The notes beneath the pieces are model-generated. The model saw only the letters and a list, made by a program, of their open reading frames with translations. It was not told where the DNA came from and searched no databases. A DNA stretch of 64,000 nucleotides from Catellatospora citrea (lineage in GTDB: Bacteria; Actinomycetota; Actinomycetes; Mycobacteriales; Micromonosporaceae): contig NZ_RAPR01000001.1 of NCBI RefSeq assembly GCF_003610235.1, positions 6,386,001 through 6,450,000 on the forward strand. The letters run 5' to 3'. A program made the position numbers and the translations under genes. Shown in pieces: positions 1 to 7,311 of this stretch; positions within the stretch are counted from its first letter, which is position 1, and the number at the start of each line of letters is the position of its first letter.

Positions 1-471
1 CAGTCGATCCTTGGTGCGATACCCGAGGACCGGCTGCCCGCCGCGGCGACGGCGTCGATCGAGGTGGACGTCGCGTTCTTCGACGACCCGGACGATGCGA
101 AGGCGGATCAGGTGGACGGGGCGATCGGCGAGCTGTCGCCCTTCCACGAGACCTTCGGCTATTACGCCCAGGGCGTGAGCGTCTCCACTGCGGTGCTTCC
201 GGCGGGTTGGCGGCAGCGCCTGGTGGTCGTCGACACGCCGGGCACCGCGCCCGGACGTGGCCACCTGCTCGACCCGCACGACTGTGTGGTGTCCAAGCTC
301 GTTGCGGGCAGGGAGAAGGACCACGTCTTCGCGGCGGCGTTGTTGGAGCAGGGATTGATCGACGCCGCCGTTCTCGCCGAACGGGTGGAGACCGTCGATG
401 TGTCCGACGCTCACCGCCAGCGCCTGCGCCAGTGGATCGACTACCACGGGCGGCCGAGCGACAACGGCTGA
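1..471 (+). CDS. DUF6036-like nucleotidyltransferase protein (5' end missing)
   Basis: The reading frame is open from the first base of the window, so the gene starts upstream; about 156 residues are visible. The visible part has alternating hydrophobic beta-strand-like segments (EVDVAFFDD near the start, then QRLVVVDTP), followed by LLDPHDCVVSKLVAGREKD and a helical C-terminus. The LDPHDCVVSKL..GREKD block is typical of the DUF6036 / MNT-type nucleotidyltransferase-like proteins found in actinobacteria, sometimes as toxin-antitoxin partners. No partner gene is visible because the upstream side is cut off. Family assignment rests on motif recall; function is not known. The 131 bases after the stop hold nothing I recognise. 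Confidence 0.6.
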   Translation, partial: QSILGAIPEDRLPAAATASIEVDVAFFDDPDDAKADQVDGAIGELSPFHETFGYYAQGVSVSTAVLPAGWRQRLVVVDTPGTAPGRGHLLDPHDCVVSKLVAGREKDHVFAAALLEQGLIDAAVLAERVETVDVSDAHRQRLRQWIDYHGRPSDNG

Positions 472-602
472 CGGGCTCTGGCGCAACGCTCCTGCGGCAT
501 GGCAATCAACTGATCGAGGCAGACGGTGGTCAGCTGCGTGGGGCCAGCCGGGTCCGGTGAGATCGGACCCACTGGACCCGGCCGGCCTCGTCATGCGATC
601 TG

Positions 603-1358
603 CTACGCGATGACCTTTGCCGCGATCTCGGCGGCGATGGCGACGACCTGGTCCCGGCTGAGTGCGACGGCTGAGCTCACCGGTGCCTTGGCGGCTGCGC
701 CGGACTTGGCGGAGCCGAGTTTCGTGGTGTGCTGCACGTAGAACTGCCGACCGTCGGCGAGCGTGATCTCCACGGTGTACGCGACCACCGGGCCACCGTC
801 TCGCCAGGTGCCGAGCACCATCCGGACGCCGTTGGCGGCGGTCACCTTCTGGCAGGTCGTGGCAAAGTCGACGCAGGCGGGCATGGTGCGCCCCGCAGGC
901 ATGACCCAGATGCCGAGGGCGCTCCGGCGACCGTCGAGCGACAGGTTCCCCCCGCCCCGGAACAGAATGCCCTCGTCGTCCGGCGACTTCTCGGTGTAAC
1001 GGACCGCGGGCCCGGTCAGCCAGGTCGCCGGCGGTGCCGACCGCTGCACGGCCGCCAGCAGCTCCGCGGTCAGGCGCTCGGCCGTCGTACGCGCACTCTC
1101 CTCGGTGTTGTAGACGAGCCGGAATCCCGCCTCTGCCGACGCCGTGGGCGCGGGCCGGGCCACCGGGGGTCCGTCCTGGCCGGTGGGGCGGTGCAGGGAA
1201 AAGCCGGCGACGGCGATGCTCGCGACCGCGACCACGCCGACGGCGCCGACTAGCCGGCGCAGCCGCGCCCGGCGCTTCTCCCGGCGGACGAGCTGTTTCA
1301 CGTCGATGGTCGAGGGCGGCTTCTCGCCGATCACCTCGTGGAACAGCTGCTGGGTCAC
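603..1358 (-). CDS. Membrane-anchored partner of the SigE-type sigma factor
   Basis: A 251-residue protein. The first 30 residues are cytosolic and basic (VRREKRRARLRRLVG), followed by one membrane helix (about residues 32-50) and an extracytoplasmic domain with two cysteines about 8 residues apart (PACVDFATTCQ). The GTG start overlaps the stop of the upstream sigma gene as GTGA, so the two are translationally coupled. Architecture and position suit a sigma-factor partner or anti-sigma protein, but there is no recognisable zinc-binding HxxxCxxC motif, so the inhibitory role is inferred. A parallel pair with the same layout lies at 46753-48047. Confidence 0.75.
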   Translation of the reverse strand: MTQQLFHEVIGEKPPSTIDVKQLVRREKRRARLRRLVGAVGVVAVASIAVAGFSLHRPTGQDGPPVARPAPTASAEAGFRLVYNTEESARTTAERLTAELLAAVQRSAPPATWLTGPAVRYTEKSPDDEGILFRGGGNLSLDGRRSALGIWVMPAGRTMPACVDFATTCQKVTAANGVRMVLGTWRDGGPVVAYTVEITLADGRQFYVQHTTKLGSAKSGAAAKAPVSSAVALSRDQVVAIAAEIAAKVIA

Positions 1359-1867
1359 GCTCGGCTCCCTGCTGGTACGACCTGGTGGCGCAGCGCGTGC
1401 AGGCCGCGCGCCGACTGGCTCTTCACGGTGCCCTCGGAGATGCCGAGGGCGCGGGCGGTCTCCTCGACCGAGTAGTCGAGGTAGAAGCGCAGCACGAGCA
1501 CGGCCCGCTGGCGTTTGCCGAGCGAGTCCAGCAGCCGGGCGAGCCCGTCGCGGTCGACGACGGAGTCGGGGGAGTCTGCTGCCGGAACGCGGAGCCGCTG
1601 CTCGTCGAACTCGTCGACGGACTGCTCGCGACGCCACGGGCGCTTGCCGTGGTCGATCCACGAGCGGGTGAGCACACGGTGGGCGTAACCGTCGGGATTG
1701 TCCGCCCGGCTGACCTTGCGCCAGTGCCGGTAGAGCTTCCCGATCGTGACGGCGACCAGGTCGTCGGCGTCGTGCCAGTTGCGGCACAGCAGGTAGGCGG
1801 TGCCCCGCCACCGGTCCATCCGCGCGACGACGAACGCCTCGAATTCTTCTTCATCAGGTTTTGTCAC
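1355..1867 (-). CDS. SigE-family ECF RNA polymerase sigma factor
   Basis: A 170-residue sigma-70 family protein. Region 2 covers about residues 8-75 (FVVARMDRWRGTAYLLCRNWHDADDLVA) and region 4 about 105-165, with the helix-turn-helix YSVEETARALGISEGTVKSQ. The pattern is that of the actinobacterial SigE (TIGR02983-like) group, small ECF factors that usually travel with a membrane-bound partner; that partner follows with a four-base overlap. The start is GTG with AGGAG about nine bases upstream. The 177 bases to the divergent sigma gene at 2062 must hold both promoters. The signal it responds to is unknown. Confidence 0.9.
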   Translation of the reverse strand: MTKPDEEEFEAFVVARMDRWRGTAYLLCRNWHDADDLVAVTIGKLYRHWRKVSRADNPDGYAHRVLTRSWIDHGKRPWRREQSVDEFDEQRLRVPAADSPDSVVDRDGLARLLDSLGKRQRAVLVLRFYLDYSVEETARALGISEGTVKSQSARGLHALRHQVVPAGSRA

Positions 1868-2044
1868 ACGTCGTCTCCTACGTCGCGAATCGTGGCTTCA
1901 CCGGGGATGACAGAACGTGCGCCGCCGCGGGTTGCACGGGCCGCGCGGGGATGATGCGGAGTCGGTCCGCCGCGCGGCCGCGAACTCGAATCGGTCCTGG
2001 CGCAGAGACATGGGTGTCAGGTCGGATTCGGTAGGAGGGACCAC

Positions 2045-2065
2045 ATGCATTGGCAACCGCAATGA
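2045..2065 (+). CDS. Possible six-codon leader peptide (MHWQPQ) coupled to the next sigma gene
   Basis: A strong ribosome-binding site AGGAGGG (2033-2039) sits six bases before ATG 2045, which opens a six-codon frame ending in TGA at 2063-2065. That TGA overlaps the ATG at 2062 of the sigma gene (ATGA). The simplest alternative is that the ribosome-binding site serves a TTG start at 2050 of the sigma gene itself, 10 bases away. If the leader is real, sigma synthesis depends on translating it. Confidence 0.35.
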   Translation: MHWQPQ

Positions 2066-2649
2066 CGGCGACGGCCGAGCATGCCGGGGACGCGGCGGCC
2101 ATCGCCGCGTCACGGCACGACGCCGAGGCGTTCGGCGTCATCTACGACAGACACGCCGCCGGGCTGCACCGGTACGCGTACCGGCGGCTGGGACCGGAGT
2201 CGGCCGAGGACGCGGTCGCGGAGACGTTCCTCGCGGCGTTCCGCCACCGCGGCCGCTACGACCTCGCCCGCGAGGACGCCCGCCCGTGGCTGTTCGGGAT
2301 CCTCACCAAGGAGATCGCCCGGCGCTGGCGGACCGAGCAGGCCAGATACCGGGCACTGAGCCGGGCCGCCGAGGGCGAGGTCGTCGAGGGGTTCGCCGAC
2401 GACGTGGCCGCGGCGGTCAGCGCCCAGGCGGCCCGGGGCGCGCTCGGCGACGGGCTGGGCCGGCTCGCCGCGGGCGACCGCGACGTGCTGCTGCTGATCG
2501 CGTGGAGCGGCCTGAGCTACGAGGAGGTCGCGCAGACGCTGCAGATCAAGCTGGGCACGGTGCGCTCCCGGCTGCACCGGGCACGTCGCAAGCTGCGCGA
2601 GGCGCTCGGCGAGGACACGATGACGGACTTTTTCGAGGTGGAGCGATGA
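2062..2649 (+). CDS. ECF RNA polymerase sigma factor
   Basis: A 195-residue sigma-70 family protein if started at ATG 2062; TTG 2050 would add four residues. Region 2 begins at about residue 20 (AFGVIYDRHAAGLHRYAYRR, then AEDAVAETFLAAF) and region 4 lies at about 130-180 (LSYEEVAQTLQIKLGTVRSR). This is the common actinobacterial ECF type found upstream of CU044_5270-family proteins. The stop overlaps the start of that next gene (ATGA), so the two form one operon. Start choice is uncertain because the good ribosome-binding site lies 22 bases before ATG 2062 and may serve a six-codon leader. Confidence 0.88.
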   Translation: MTATAEHAGDAAAIAASRHDAEAFGVIYDRHAAGLHRYAYRRLGPESAEDAVAETFLAAFRHRGRYDLAREDARPWLFGILTKEIARRWRTEQARYRALSRAAEGEVVEGFADDVAAAVSAQAARGALGDGLGRLAAGDRDVLLLIAWSGLSYEEVAQTLQIKLGTVRSRLHRARRKLREALGEDTMTDFFEVER

Positions 2650-3632
2650 ACGAGATGAAACTGCTGGACGAGCTCGGTGCGGCCCTGGACCCGGTCGGTC
2701 CGCCACCGCCGGACCTGCGCCGCCGGGTGCTCACCGCGGCCGTACGCCCGCAGCCGTTCTGGCGCCGCCTGCTCGCCGGGCGCGCCGGGACGCGGGTCGC
2801 GGTCGTCGGCGGGCTGGCCGCGGTGCTCACCGCGGGTGTCCTGGCGGCACAGGTCATCCCGATCGGCGGTGGCGAGCCGGCCGCCCAGGCGCAGGCCGCG
2901 GACATCCTCGCCGGCGCCGCGGCCCAGGCCCGGCTCCAGCCGGAGGTCCCGGTGCGCGGGGACCAGTTCGTGCACGTGGAGTCCGTCGCGACGGTGCTCG
3001 GCATGAACGAGGCGACCAAGGAGTCGTCGACGAGCAGGATCACGCGCCAGGTGTGGCTGTCGGTGGACGGGACCCACGACGGGCTCATCCGGCAGCGGCC
3101 GCGCGCCGGCGGTGGGGACTGGACGGACACGGCCCTGCCGGGCTGTCGCGACGGGGTCATGACGCAGACCAAGGGCGGGGTCATCGGCACGCAGGCGTGC
3201 ACGCCGACTCCGGCGTACGTCGCCGGGCTGCCGACCGACGCGGACGCGATGCTGGCCTACCTCTACCGCGGCGTCGACGAGCACCCGAACAAGAACCCCC
3301 GCGACCAGCAGGCGTTCTCCGCCGCGGTGGACCTGGTGGATGAGGCGTACCTGGCGCCCGCGTCGCTGGCCGCGGTGTTCGGCGCCGTGGCGAGGATCCC
3401 CGGGGTGAGCGTGGTCGGCGAGGTGACCGACGAGGCCGGCCGGGAGGGCGTGGCGGTGGCCCTGCGCGAGGTGCAGGGCACCCGTACCGAGCTCATCTTC
3501 GCCCGCGGCAGCCACGCCTACCTCGGCACCCGTACGGTCGCGCTGCACGACGGCGAAGGTCTGACGGCCGGGCAGGTGCTCTACTCCGGTGCGGTGCTGA
3601 CGGTCCGGATCGTCGATCGCGTCGGCGTGTAA
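2646..3632 (+). CDS. CU044_5270-family membrane protein, sigma-factor partner
   Basis: A 328-residue protein with a short cytosolic N-terminus (MNEMKLLDELGAALDPVG), a basic stretch, one membrane helix at about residues 55-78 (RVAVVGGLAAVLTAGVLAAQ) and a 240-residue outer domain. This is the layout of CU044_5270-family proteins, encoded directly after ECF sigma factors in actinomycetes and presumed to act as membrane-bound regulators. Its ATG overlaps the sigma stop codon, giving strict coupling. The role as anti-sigma factor is inferred from context; no catalytic motif is visible. Confidence 0.8.
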   Translation: MNEMKLLDELGAALDPVGPPPPDLRRRVLTAAVRPQPFWRRLLAGRAGTRVAVVGGLAAVLTAGVLAAQVIPIGGGEPAAQAQAADILAGAAAQARLQPEVPVRGDQFVHVESVATVLGMNEATKESSTSRITRQVWLSVDGTHDGLIRQRPRAGGGDWTDTALPGCRDGVMTQTKGGVIGTQACTPTPAYVAGLPTDADAMLAYLYRGVDEHPNKNPRDQQAFSAAVDLVDEAYLAPASLAAVFGAVARIPGVSVVGEVTDEAGREGVAVALREVQGTRTELIFARGSHAYLGTRTVALHDGEGLTAGQVLYSGAVLTVRIVDRVGV

Positions 3633-3693
3633 CACGCGATCACCCAGGCGGGTCGCGGGGCTCACGGCCGCGGCCCGCCGCATCGTTTTCGGC

Positions 3694-3707
3694 ACATATC
3701 TATATGT
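3694..3707. promoter_or_regulatory. AT-rich palindrome ACATAT-CT-ATATGT in the 274-base gap before the surface-protein genes
   Basis: A perfect six-base inverted repeat with a two-base centre, in the only AT-rich patch between 3633 and 3906. It lies about 200 bases upstream of the GTG at 3907 and could be part of a promoter or operator for the three following genes. Nothing else recognisable is in this gap. Confidence 0.3.
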
Positions 3708-3906
3708 ACTGTTCACCCTTTCCGGGTAATTCGCCCGGTTCGGGTCGCCCGCACATCCGCGCTGCTCAGCTGCCCTATGTGTCGGCGGTTATGCACCGTG
3801 TTCTCTATGCCACTTTCCGTATCCGATGCGGCAGGGTTGTCCCCGTGGCCGCAACCGGACGCCTCCCGGCGATCCGAGCAGCGGCACCCGACCCAGGAGG
3901 CCGCCC

Positions 3907-4326
3907 GTGGTGCATCAGCCGCTGACCCGGCGAGGCCGACGTACGCTCGCCGTCACCGGCGTGCTCGCCGCGGCCATCGTGGTGGTCGCGGCCGGCGCCG
4001 TCGCGGCCGCTACTCCGGCCTGGCGGGGCAGCGCGCAGGCTCCGGTCGACGGCCGCGCCGGACGGTGGCCCACGGCGTCGGCGACCGCCGTGCCGACCGA
4101 TGCGCCGACGCCGGCCGCCACCTCAGTTCAAGCAAGCCCTGACCAGCCGGATGCATCCGCGTCCACCAGCCCGACGCCATCAGCCTCGGCCGGCCCGGAG
4201 CCGTCCGCCGAGGACTCGTCCCCTGATCCGGCGCCGGGTTCCGCGCCACCCGAACCCGCAGCGACCGAAACCGCGACGGCCGAGCCGTCGCCCACTGTCC
4301 CCGCGACACCCATGTCCGCGGCGTAA
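3907..4326 (+). CDS. Secreted or membrane-anchored Pro/Ser/Thr-rich protein
   Basis: A 139-residue protein. The GTG start is six bases after AGGAGG (3895-3900). The N-terminus is basic (HQPLTRRGRRTLAV), then a hydrophobic segment at about residues 14-36 (VLAAAIVVVAAGAVAAA) serves as signal peptide or anchor. The rest is low complexity, rich in Ala, Pro, Ser, Thr and Glu, a likely extended and possibly glycosylated stalk. There is no lipobox cysteine. It is followed by two more small exported proteins in the same direction, suggesting a surface-structure operon. No family recognised. Confidence 0.65.
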   Translation: MVHQPLTRRGRRTLAVTGVLAAAIVVVAAGAVAAATPAWRGSAQAPVDGRAGRWPTASATAVPTDAPTPAATSVQASPDQPDASASTSPTPSASAGPEPSAEDSSPDPAPGSAPPEPAATETATAEPSPTVPATPMSAA

Positions 4327-4396
4327 CACCACGTCAACCATCAGCCGGCGCGTCGTGTGGGCGCGCGGGCCGACCCACCCTGCCCAGGAGGACACC

Positions 4397-4891
4397 ATGA
4401 AGCACGTCAAGCACCCCAAGCGGACCACCGCCATCGTCGGCACGGCCGTCGTCGGCACGGTCATGGTCGCCACCGCGGCATGGGCCGTCTTCGGCTCCAC
4501 CATCGTGGCCGGTGCCAGCGGCGGGGCCGAGCAGGTCAAAGTGATCACCGTCGTCGGACAGCAGGTCAGCACGACGCTGCTGCCCGGAGAGGCGTCGGAC
4601 GTGAACCTGGCCATCGCCAACCCGAACGGCAACGTGCGGGCGCAGATCACCGGCATCACGCCCGGCTCGATCGTGATTGACGGGATCCCGCCGTCCGACG
4701 TGAGCACCTGCGACGACTACTTGATCACCAACCAGGGGTCGCTGCCCTCTCCGCTGCCGACATTGGGCAAGAACGGCAGCACTACTGTCACCGTCGTCGG
4801 CGGGGTGAAGCTCGACAACGCCGCGCCGCTTACCTGCCAGGGCATGACGTGGACGACGAACTGGGACGTGACGTTTCAGGCTGTTCGCTGA
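4397..4891 (+). CDS. Exported protein of unknown family (signal peptide, two cysteines)
   Basis: A 164-residue protein with a good ribosome-binding site (AGGAGG, five bases before ATG). A lysine- and histidine-rich N-terminus (KHVKHPKRT) leads into a signal or anchor helix at about residues 13-33 (IVGTAVVGTVMVATAAWAVFG). The mature part is beta-rich with a regular hydrophobic pattern and cysteines at about residues 101 and 152 that could form a disulfide. It resembles small SipW/camelysin-type surface proteins in overall build, but I cannot name a family. It sits between the Pro/Ser/Thr-rich protein and the LPVTG mini-protein and probably belongs to the same surface module. Confidence 0.75.
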   Translation: MKHVKHPKRTTAIVGTAVVGTVMVATAAWAVFGSTIVAGASGGAEQVKVITVVGQQVSTTLLPGEASDVNLAIANPNGNVRAQITGITPGSIVIDGIPPSDVSTCDDYLITNQGSLPSPLPTLGKNGSTTVTVVGGVKLDNAAPLTCQGMTWTTNWDVTFQAVR

Positions 4892-4895
4892 CCGG

Positions 4896-5015
4896 ATGGC
4901 GGCGGCGACCGGCGTACTCCCGGTGACGGGCGGTCCCGACGTCGTGTCGCTGCTGATCGCCGGTTTCACCCTCGTGCTGCTGGGGCTGGGCAGCCGCTGG
5001 TGGGCCGGGCGATGA
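4896..5015 (+). CDS. 39-residue protein with LPVTG sortase sorting signal
   Basis: The frame from ATG 4896 to TGA 5013-5015 encodes a protein consisting almost only of a cell-wall sorting signal: LPVTG at residues 8-12, a hydrophobic helix (residues 15-32) and a positively charged tail ending RWWAGR. That order is the hallmark of sortase substrates. It begins four bases after the stop of the preceding exported protein, and the frame is closed upstream by stops at 4845 and 4869, so it is not simply the tail of that gene in its current form. Either it is a genuine mini-protein, or the preceding gene lost its own sorting signal by frameshift. No sortase gene is in the window. Confidence 0.55.
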   Translation: MAAATGVLPVTGGPDVVSLLIAGFTLVLLGLGSRWWAGR

Positions 5016-5034
5016 GCGCCACAGGCACAGCCGA

Positions 5035-5072
5035 TCAGGCCCGGCAACCGCGTCAGGGGTTGCCGGGCCTGA
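5035..5072. terminator. Bidirectional terminator hairpin, 15-bp perfect stem
   Basis: Arms 5035-5049 and 5058-5072 are exact inverted repeats around an eight-base loop. The hairpin lies between the convergent LPVTG gene and the acetyltransferase gene and overlaps the last codons of the latter. Confidence 0.75.
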
Positions 5073-5754
5073 GCTGTTCTGCGGGGATGTGGACCGTGCC
5101 CATCGAGATCGGGCGGCGCACCCGGAAGCCGAGCCGCGCGTACAGGGCCTGCGCTGCGGTGTTGTCGTGGGTCACGTGCAGGAACGCTGCATCGCCGCGC
5201 TCGCGCATACCGGCGATCAGTGCCCGGACCAGCCGCACGGCCAGGCCCTGACGGCGGTGGGCGGGGTCGGTGCAGACGGCGCTGAGCTCGCTCCAGCCCG
5301 CCGGCCGAAGGCGCTCGCCGGCCATCGCCACCAGCGCCCCACCGCGGCGGATGCCCAGGTAGGTGCCCAGTTCCAGGGTGCGTGGGGTGAACAGGCGGCC
5401 GTTGCGGTGCCGGGCGACGAACGCCACGATCTCGGGTATGTCCGCCGGACCGAGCCGCACCGCCTCCTCGTCGTTCCGGGGCTCGACACCGTCCTCGACG
5501 AGCTGCAGGCCCGGCCCGACGCCGGTGACCTTCCAATCGTCGTGCGGGGCCACCACGATGCCGGCGATCGGGGCCTGCTCGGGGCCGACCAGCGCGGCGG
5601 CGTCCGCCCAGTCCTCGGCGGTGGTCGGATGCGGGATCGCGATGAACCTGGACAGCTCCGGCGGGTAGCGCACGATGCGGCCCCGCCGCTGCGCCAGGTG
5701 GGCGTGCGGGCCGGTCAGCGCGGACCGTACGGGGTCGTCGAGCGGATGCGTCAC
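5053..5754 (-). CDS. GNAT-family N-acetyltransferase
   Basis: A 233-residue protein. The acetyl-CoA-binding region is clear in the C-terminal half: ELSAVCTDPAHRRQGLAVRL (motif A with the R/Q-x-x-G-x loop) followed by FLHVTHDNTAAQALYARLGF (motif B), as in FR47-like GNAT proteins. The first 100 residues are a less conserved extension. The start is GTG overlapping the stop of the upstream DUF998 gene (GTGA), so they are co-transcribed and coupled. Substrate unknown; acetylation of a small molecule or protein amine is inferred from the family. Confidence 0.85.
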   Translation of the reverse strand: MTHPLDDPVRSALTGPHAHLAQRRGRIVRYPPELSRFIAIPHPTTAEDWADAAALVGPEQAPIAGIVVAPHDDWKVTGVGPGLQLVEDGVEPRNDEEAVRLGPADIPEIVAFVARHRNGRLFTPRTLELGTYLGIRRGGALVAMAGERLRPAGWSELSAVCTDPAHRRQGLAVRLVRALIAGMRERGDAAFLHVTHDNTAAQALYARLGFRVRRPISMGTVHIPAEQLRPGNP

Positions 5755-6383
5755 CGCGCCCGCCGACCGGCGCGCCAGATCACCGCGCCGAGCACGACGG
5801 TCCAGACGGTCAGCGGGTCGAAGCCGAGCCGCTCGGTGCCGCCGACGCCGAGGCCCAGGTGCAGGCCGGTGGCGAACAGCGCGCAGCCGACCATCCCGAC
5901 GACACCCATGGCCAGCGAGAAGACGCGCTCGCGTCGCCGCTCGCGCGGGGTGGCGAGGCCGATCAGCAGCGGTCCGATCGCGCCGGGGAACTGCAACCCG
6001 GCCCCGATCAGGTGCACCGGCATGTTCACGTCGCCCGGGGCCAGGCCGACCAGCACCGCGCCGACGCCGCTGACCGCGACCAGCGCGAGTCCCGCCCCGG
6101 CCAGGCGGTGCGGCGGCCAGTATCGCCGGGTGGTCAGCGCGCCCACCGTCGTGCACAGGCCGACCAGCACGAACGTCGCGTTCATGAGGACATGCCTGGG
6201 GGAGCAGAGGAAGGTGCCCGGCCGCCAGGATTCCGTGGTGGGCAGGCACCGGGCGTTGCCGAGATCGCTGATCGTGTTGTCGAGGAAGCTGTACGCCGGA
6301 TCCCAGGCCGCCGCGACGACCGGCTGCACCAGGAAGTAGGCGATCGTCAGCATCCAGCAGACCGCACCCAGCCGCTGTCTCAT
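5751..6383 (-). CDS. DUF998 integral membrane protein
   Basis: A 210-residue hydrophobic protein with six predicted membrane helices. The N-terminal motif after helix 1 (YSFLDNTISDLGNA.C) is characteristic of DUF998 proteins, whose function is unknown. ATG 6383 follows a TAGTGT box by seven bases with no ribosome-binding site, consistent with a leaderless transcript. It is coupled to the acetyltransferase through a GTGA overlap. Confidence 0.85.
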   Translation of the reverse strand: MRQRLGAVCWMLTIAYFLVQPVVAAAWDPAYSFLDNTISDLGNARCLPTTESWRPGTFLCSPRHVLMNATFVLVGLCTTVGALTTRRYWPPHRLAGAGLALVAVSGVGAVLVGLAPGDVNMPVHLIGAGLQFPGAIGPLLIGLATPRERRRERVFSLAMGVVGMVGCALFATGLHLGLGVGGTERLGFDPLTVWTVVLGAVIWRAGRRAR

Positions 6384-6501
6384 CACATCGACACTAGACC
6401 GGGCAGTCCAGTGCCGACACCGGCCTCGTGCCCGGCCGGGTTCGCGCAGGCAGGCAAATTGTCATACCGGGACCGCCGCGGACGCGGTTACGTTCGGGCG
6501 C

Positions 6502-7290
6502 ATGGACCGCCTTTCCGAGATCACCTTCCGCCTGCCCGGGACGCCCGAGTCCCGCGCCTTCCTCGACGGGCTGCGCCTGCTGCTGGCCGACGTGCCGTAC
6601 GCGGCGGCGGGCACGCCGCCCGATCGGCTGACCCTCACCCCGCCCGCGCCGCACGGCGCGCTGCCGGTGACGACGTTCGCGCTCGCCGACGTGGCCGCGC
6701 CCGAGGTCGCCCTGGACACCGGCCAGGTTCTCGGCGTCAGCCGCGGCCCGCAGACCGAGGCGGTCACCCTGCCGGGCCGGGTCGAACTGGCGGAGCTGAC
6801 CCGCCGCCTCGCCGGCCACGTCCGCCGGGTCGACCACACGGGCGTGAACCTGCCCGTCGGCACCCCTGACGAGGAGTGGGCGGACCTGGTGCACGCCGTC
6901 GCCGCCGGGTCCGCGATGTACCGCTACCCGACCGGCGAGCAGTGGCCGTTCGTGCTGCCCGCGACGGTCGAGGAGGTCGACGGCGACATCGGCGACTTCG
7001 TCGTCGGCCGCGAACCGAGGTTCGAGCTGGTCCAGGAGCAGCGGCTCACGCAGACGTCGTGGCAGTTCGCCCTGTGGACCGACCTGACCCGGGCCGAGCT
7101 GGAGCTGCTGTTCCCCGAGCCGGAGGGGCTGACGTTCCCGGGCCTGGCGGACGTCTTCCGGGTCGTCCCGGTCCGCCACCCGTGGCCTGGCCTCGGCATT
7201 CGTTTCGACCTCTGCTATCGGGGCGAAGGCGGCCCGTCCGACTGGGAGACCGGCGAATGGCTGGTCACCGAAGGTGGCCGGATGCGCTGA
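6502..7290 (+). CDS. Conserved hypothetical protein
   Basis: A 262-residue soluble protein with actinobacterial codon bias throughout; no signal peptide or membrane helix. It is mixed alpha/beta with many acidic residues and several tryptophans in the C-terminal half (SWQFALWTDLTR, HPWPGLGIRFDLCYRGEGG). I recognise no domain. TACGTT lies seven bases before the ATG and there is no Shine-Dalgarno sequence, so the mRNA is probably leaderless. It converges with the nucleotidyltransferase/methyltransferase fusion gene, with an imperfect hairpin over the two stop codons (about 7287-7315). Confidence 0.7.
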   Translation: MDRLSEITFRLPGTPESRAFLDGLRLLLADVPYAAAGTPPDRLTLTPPAPHGALPVTTFALADVAAPEVALDTGQVLGVSRGPQTEAVTLPGRVELAELTRRLAGHVRRVDHTGVNLPVGTPDEEWADLVHAVAAGSAMYRYPTGEQWPFVLPATVEEVDGDIGDFVVGREPRFELVQEQRLTQTSWQFALWTDLTRAELELLFPEPEGLTFPGLADVFRVVPVRHPWPGLGIRFDLCYRGEGGPSDWETGEWLVTEGGRMR

Positions 7291-7311
7291 CGCGGCCGGG
7301 ACATGCCGGCG

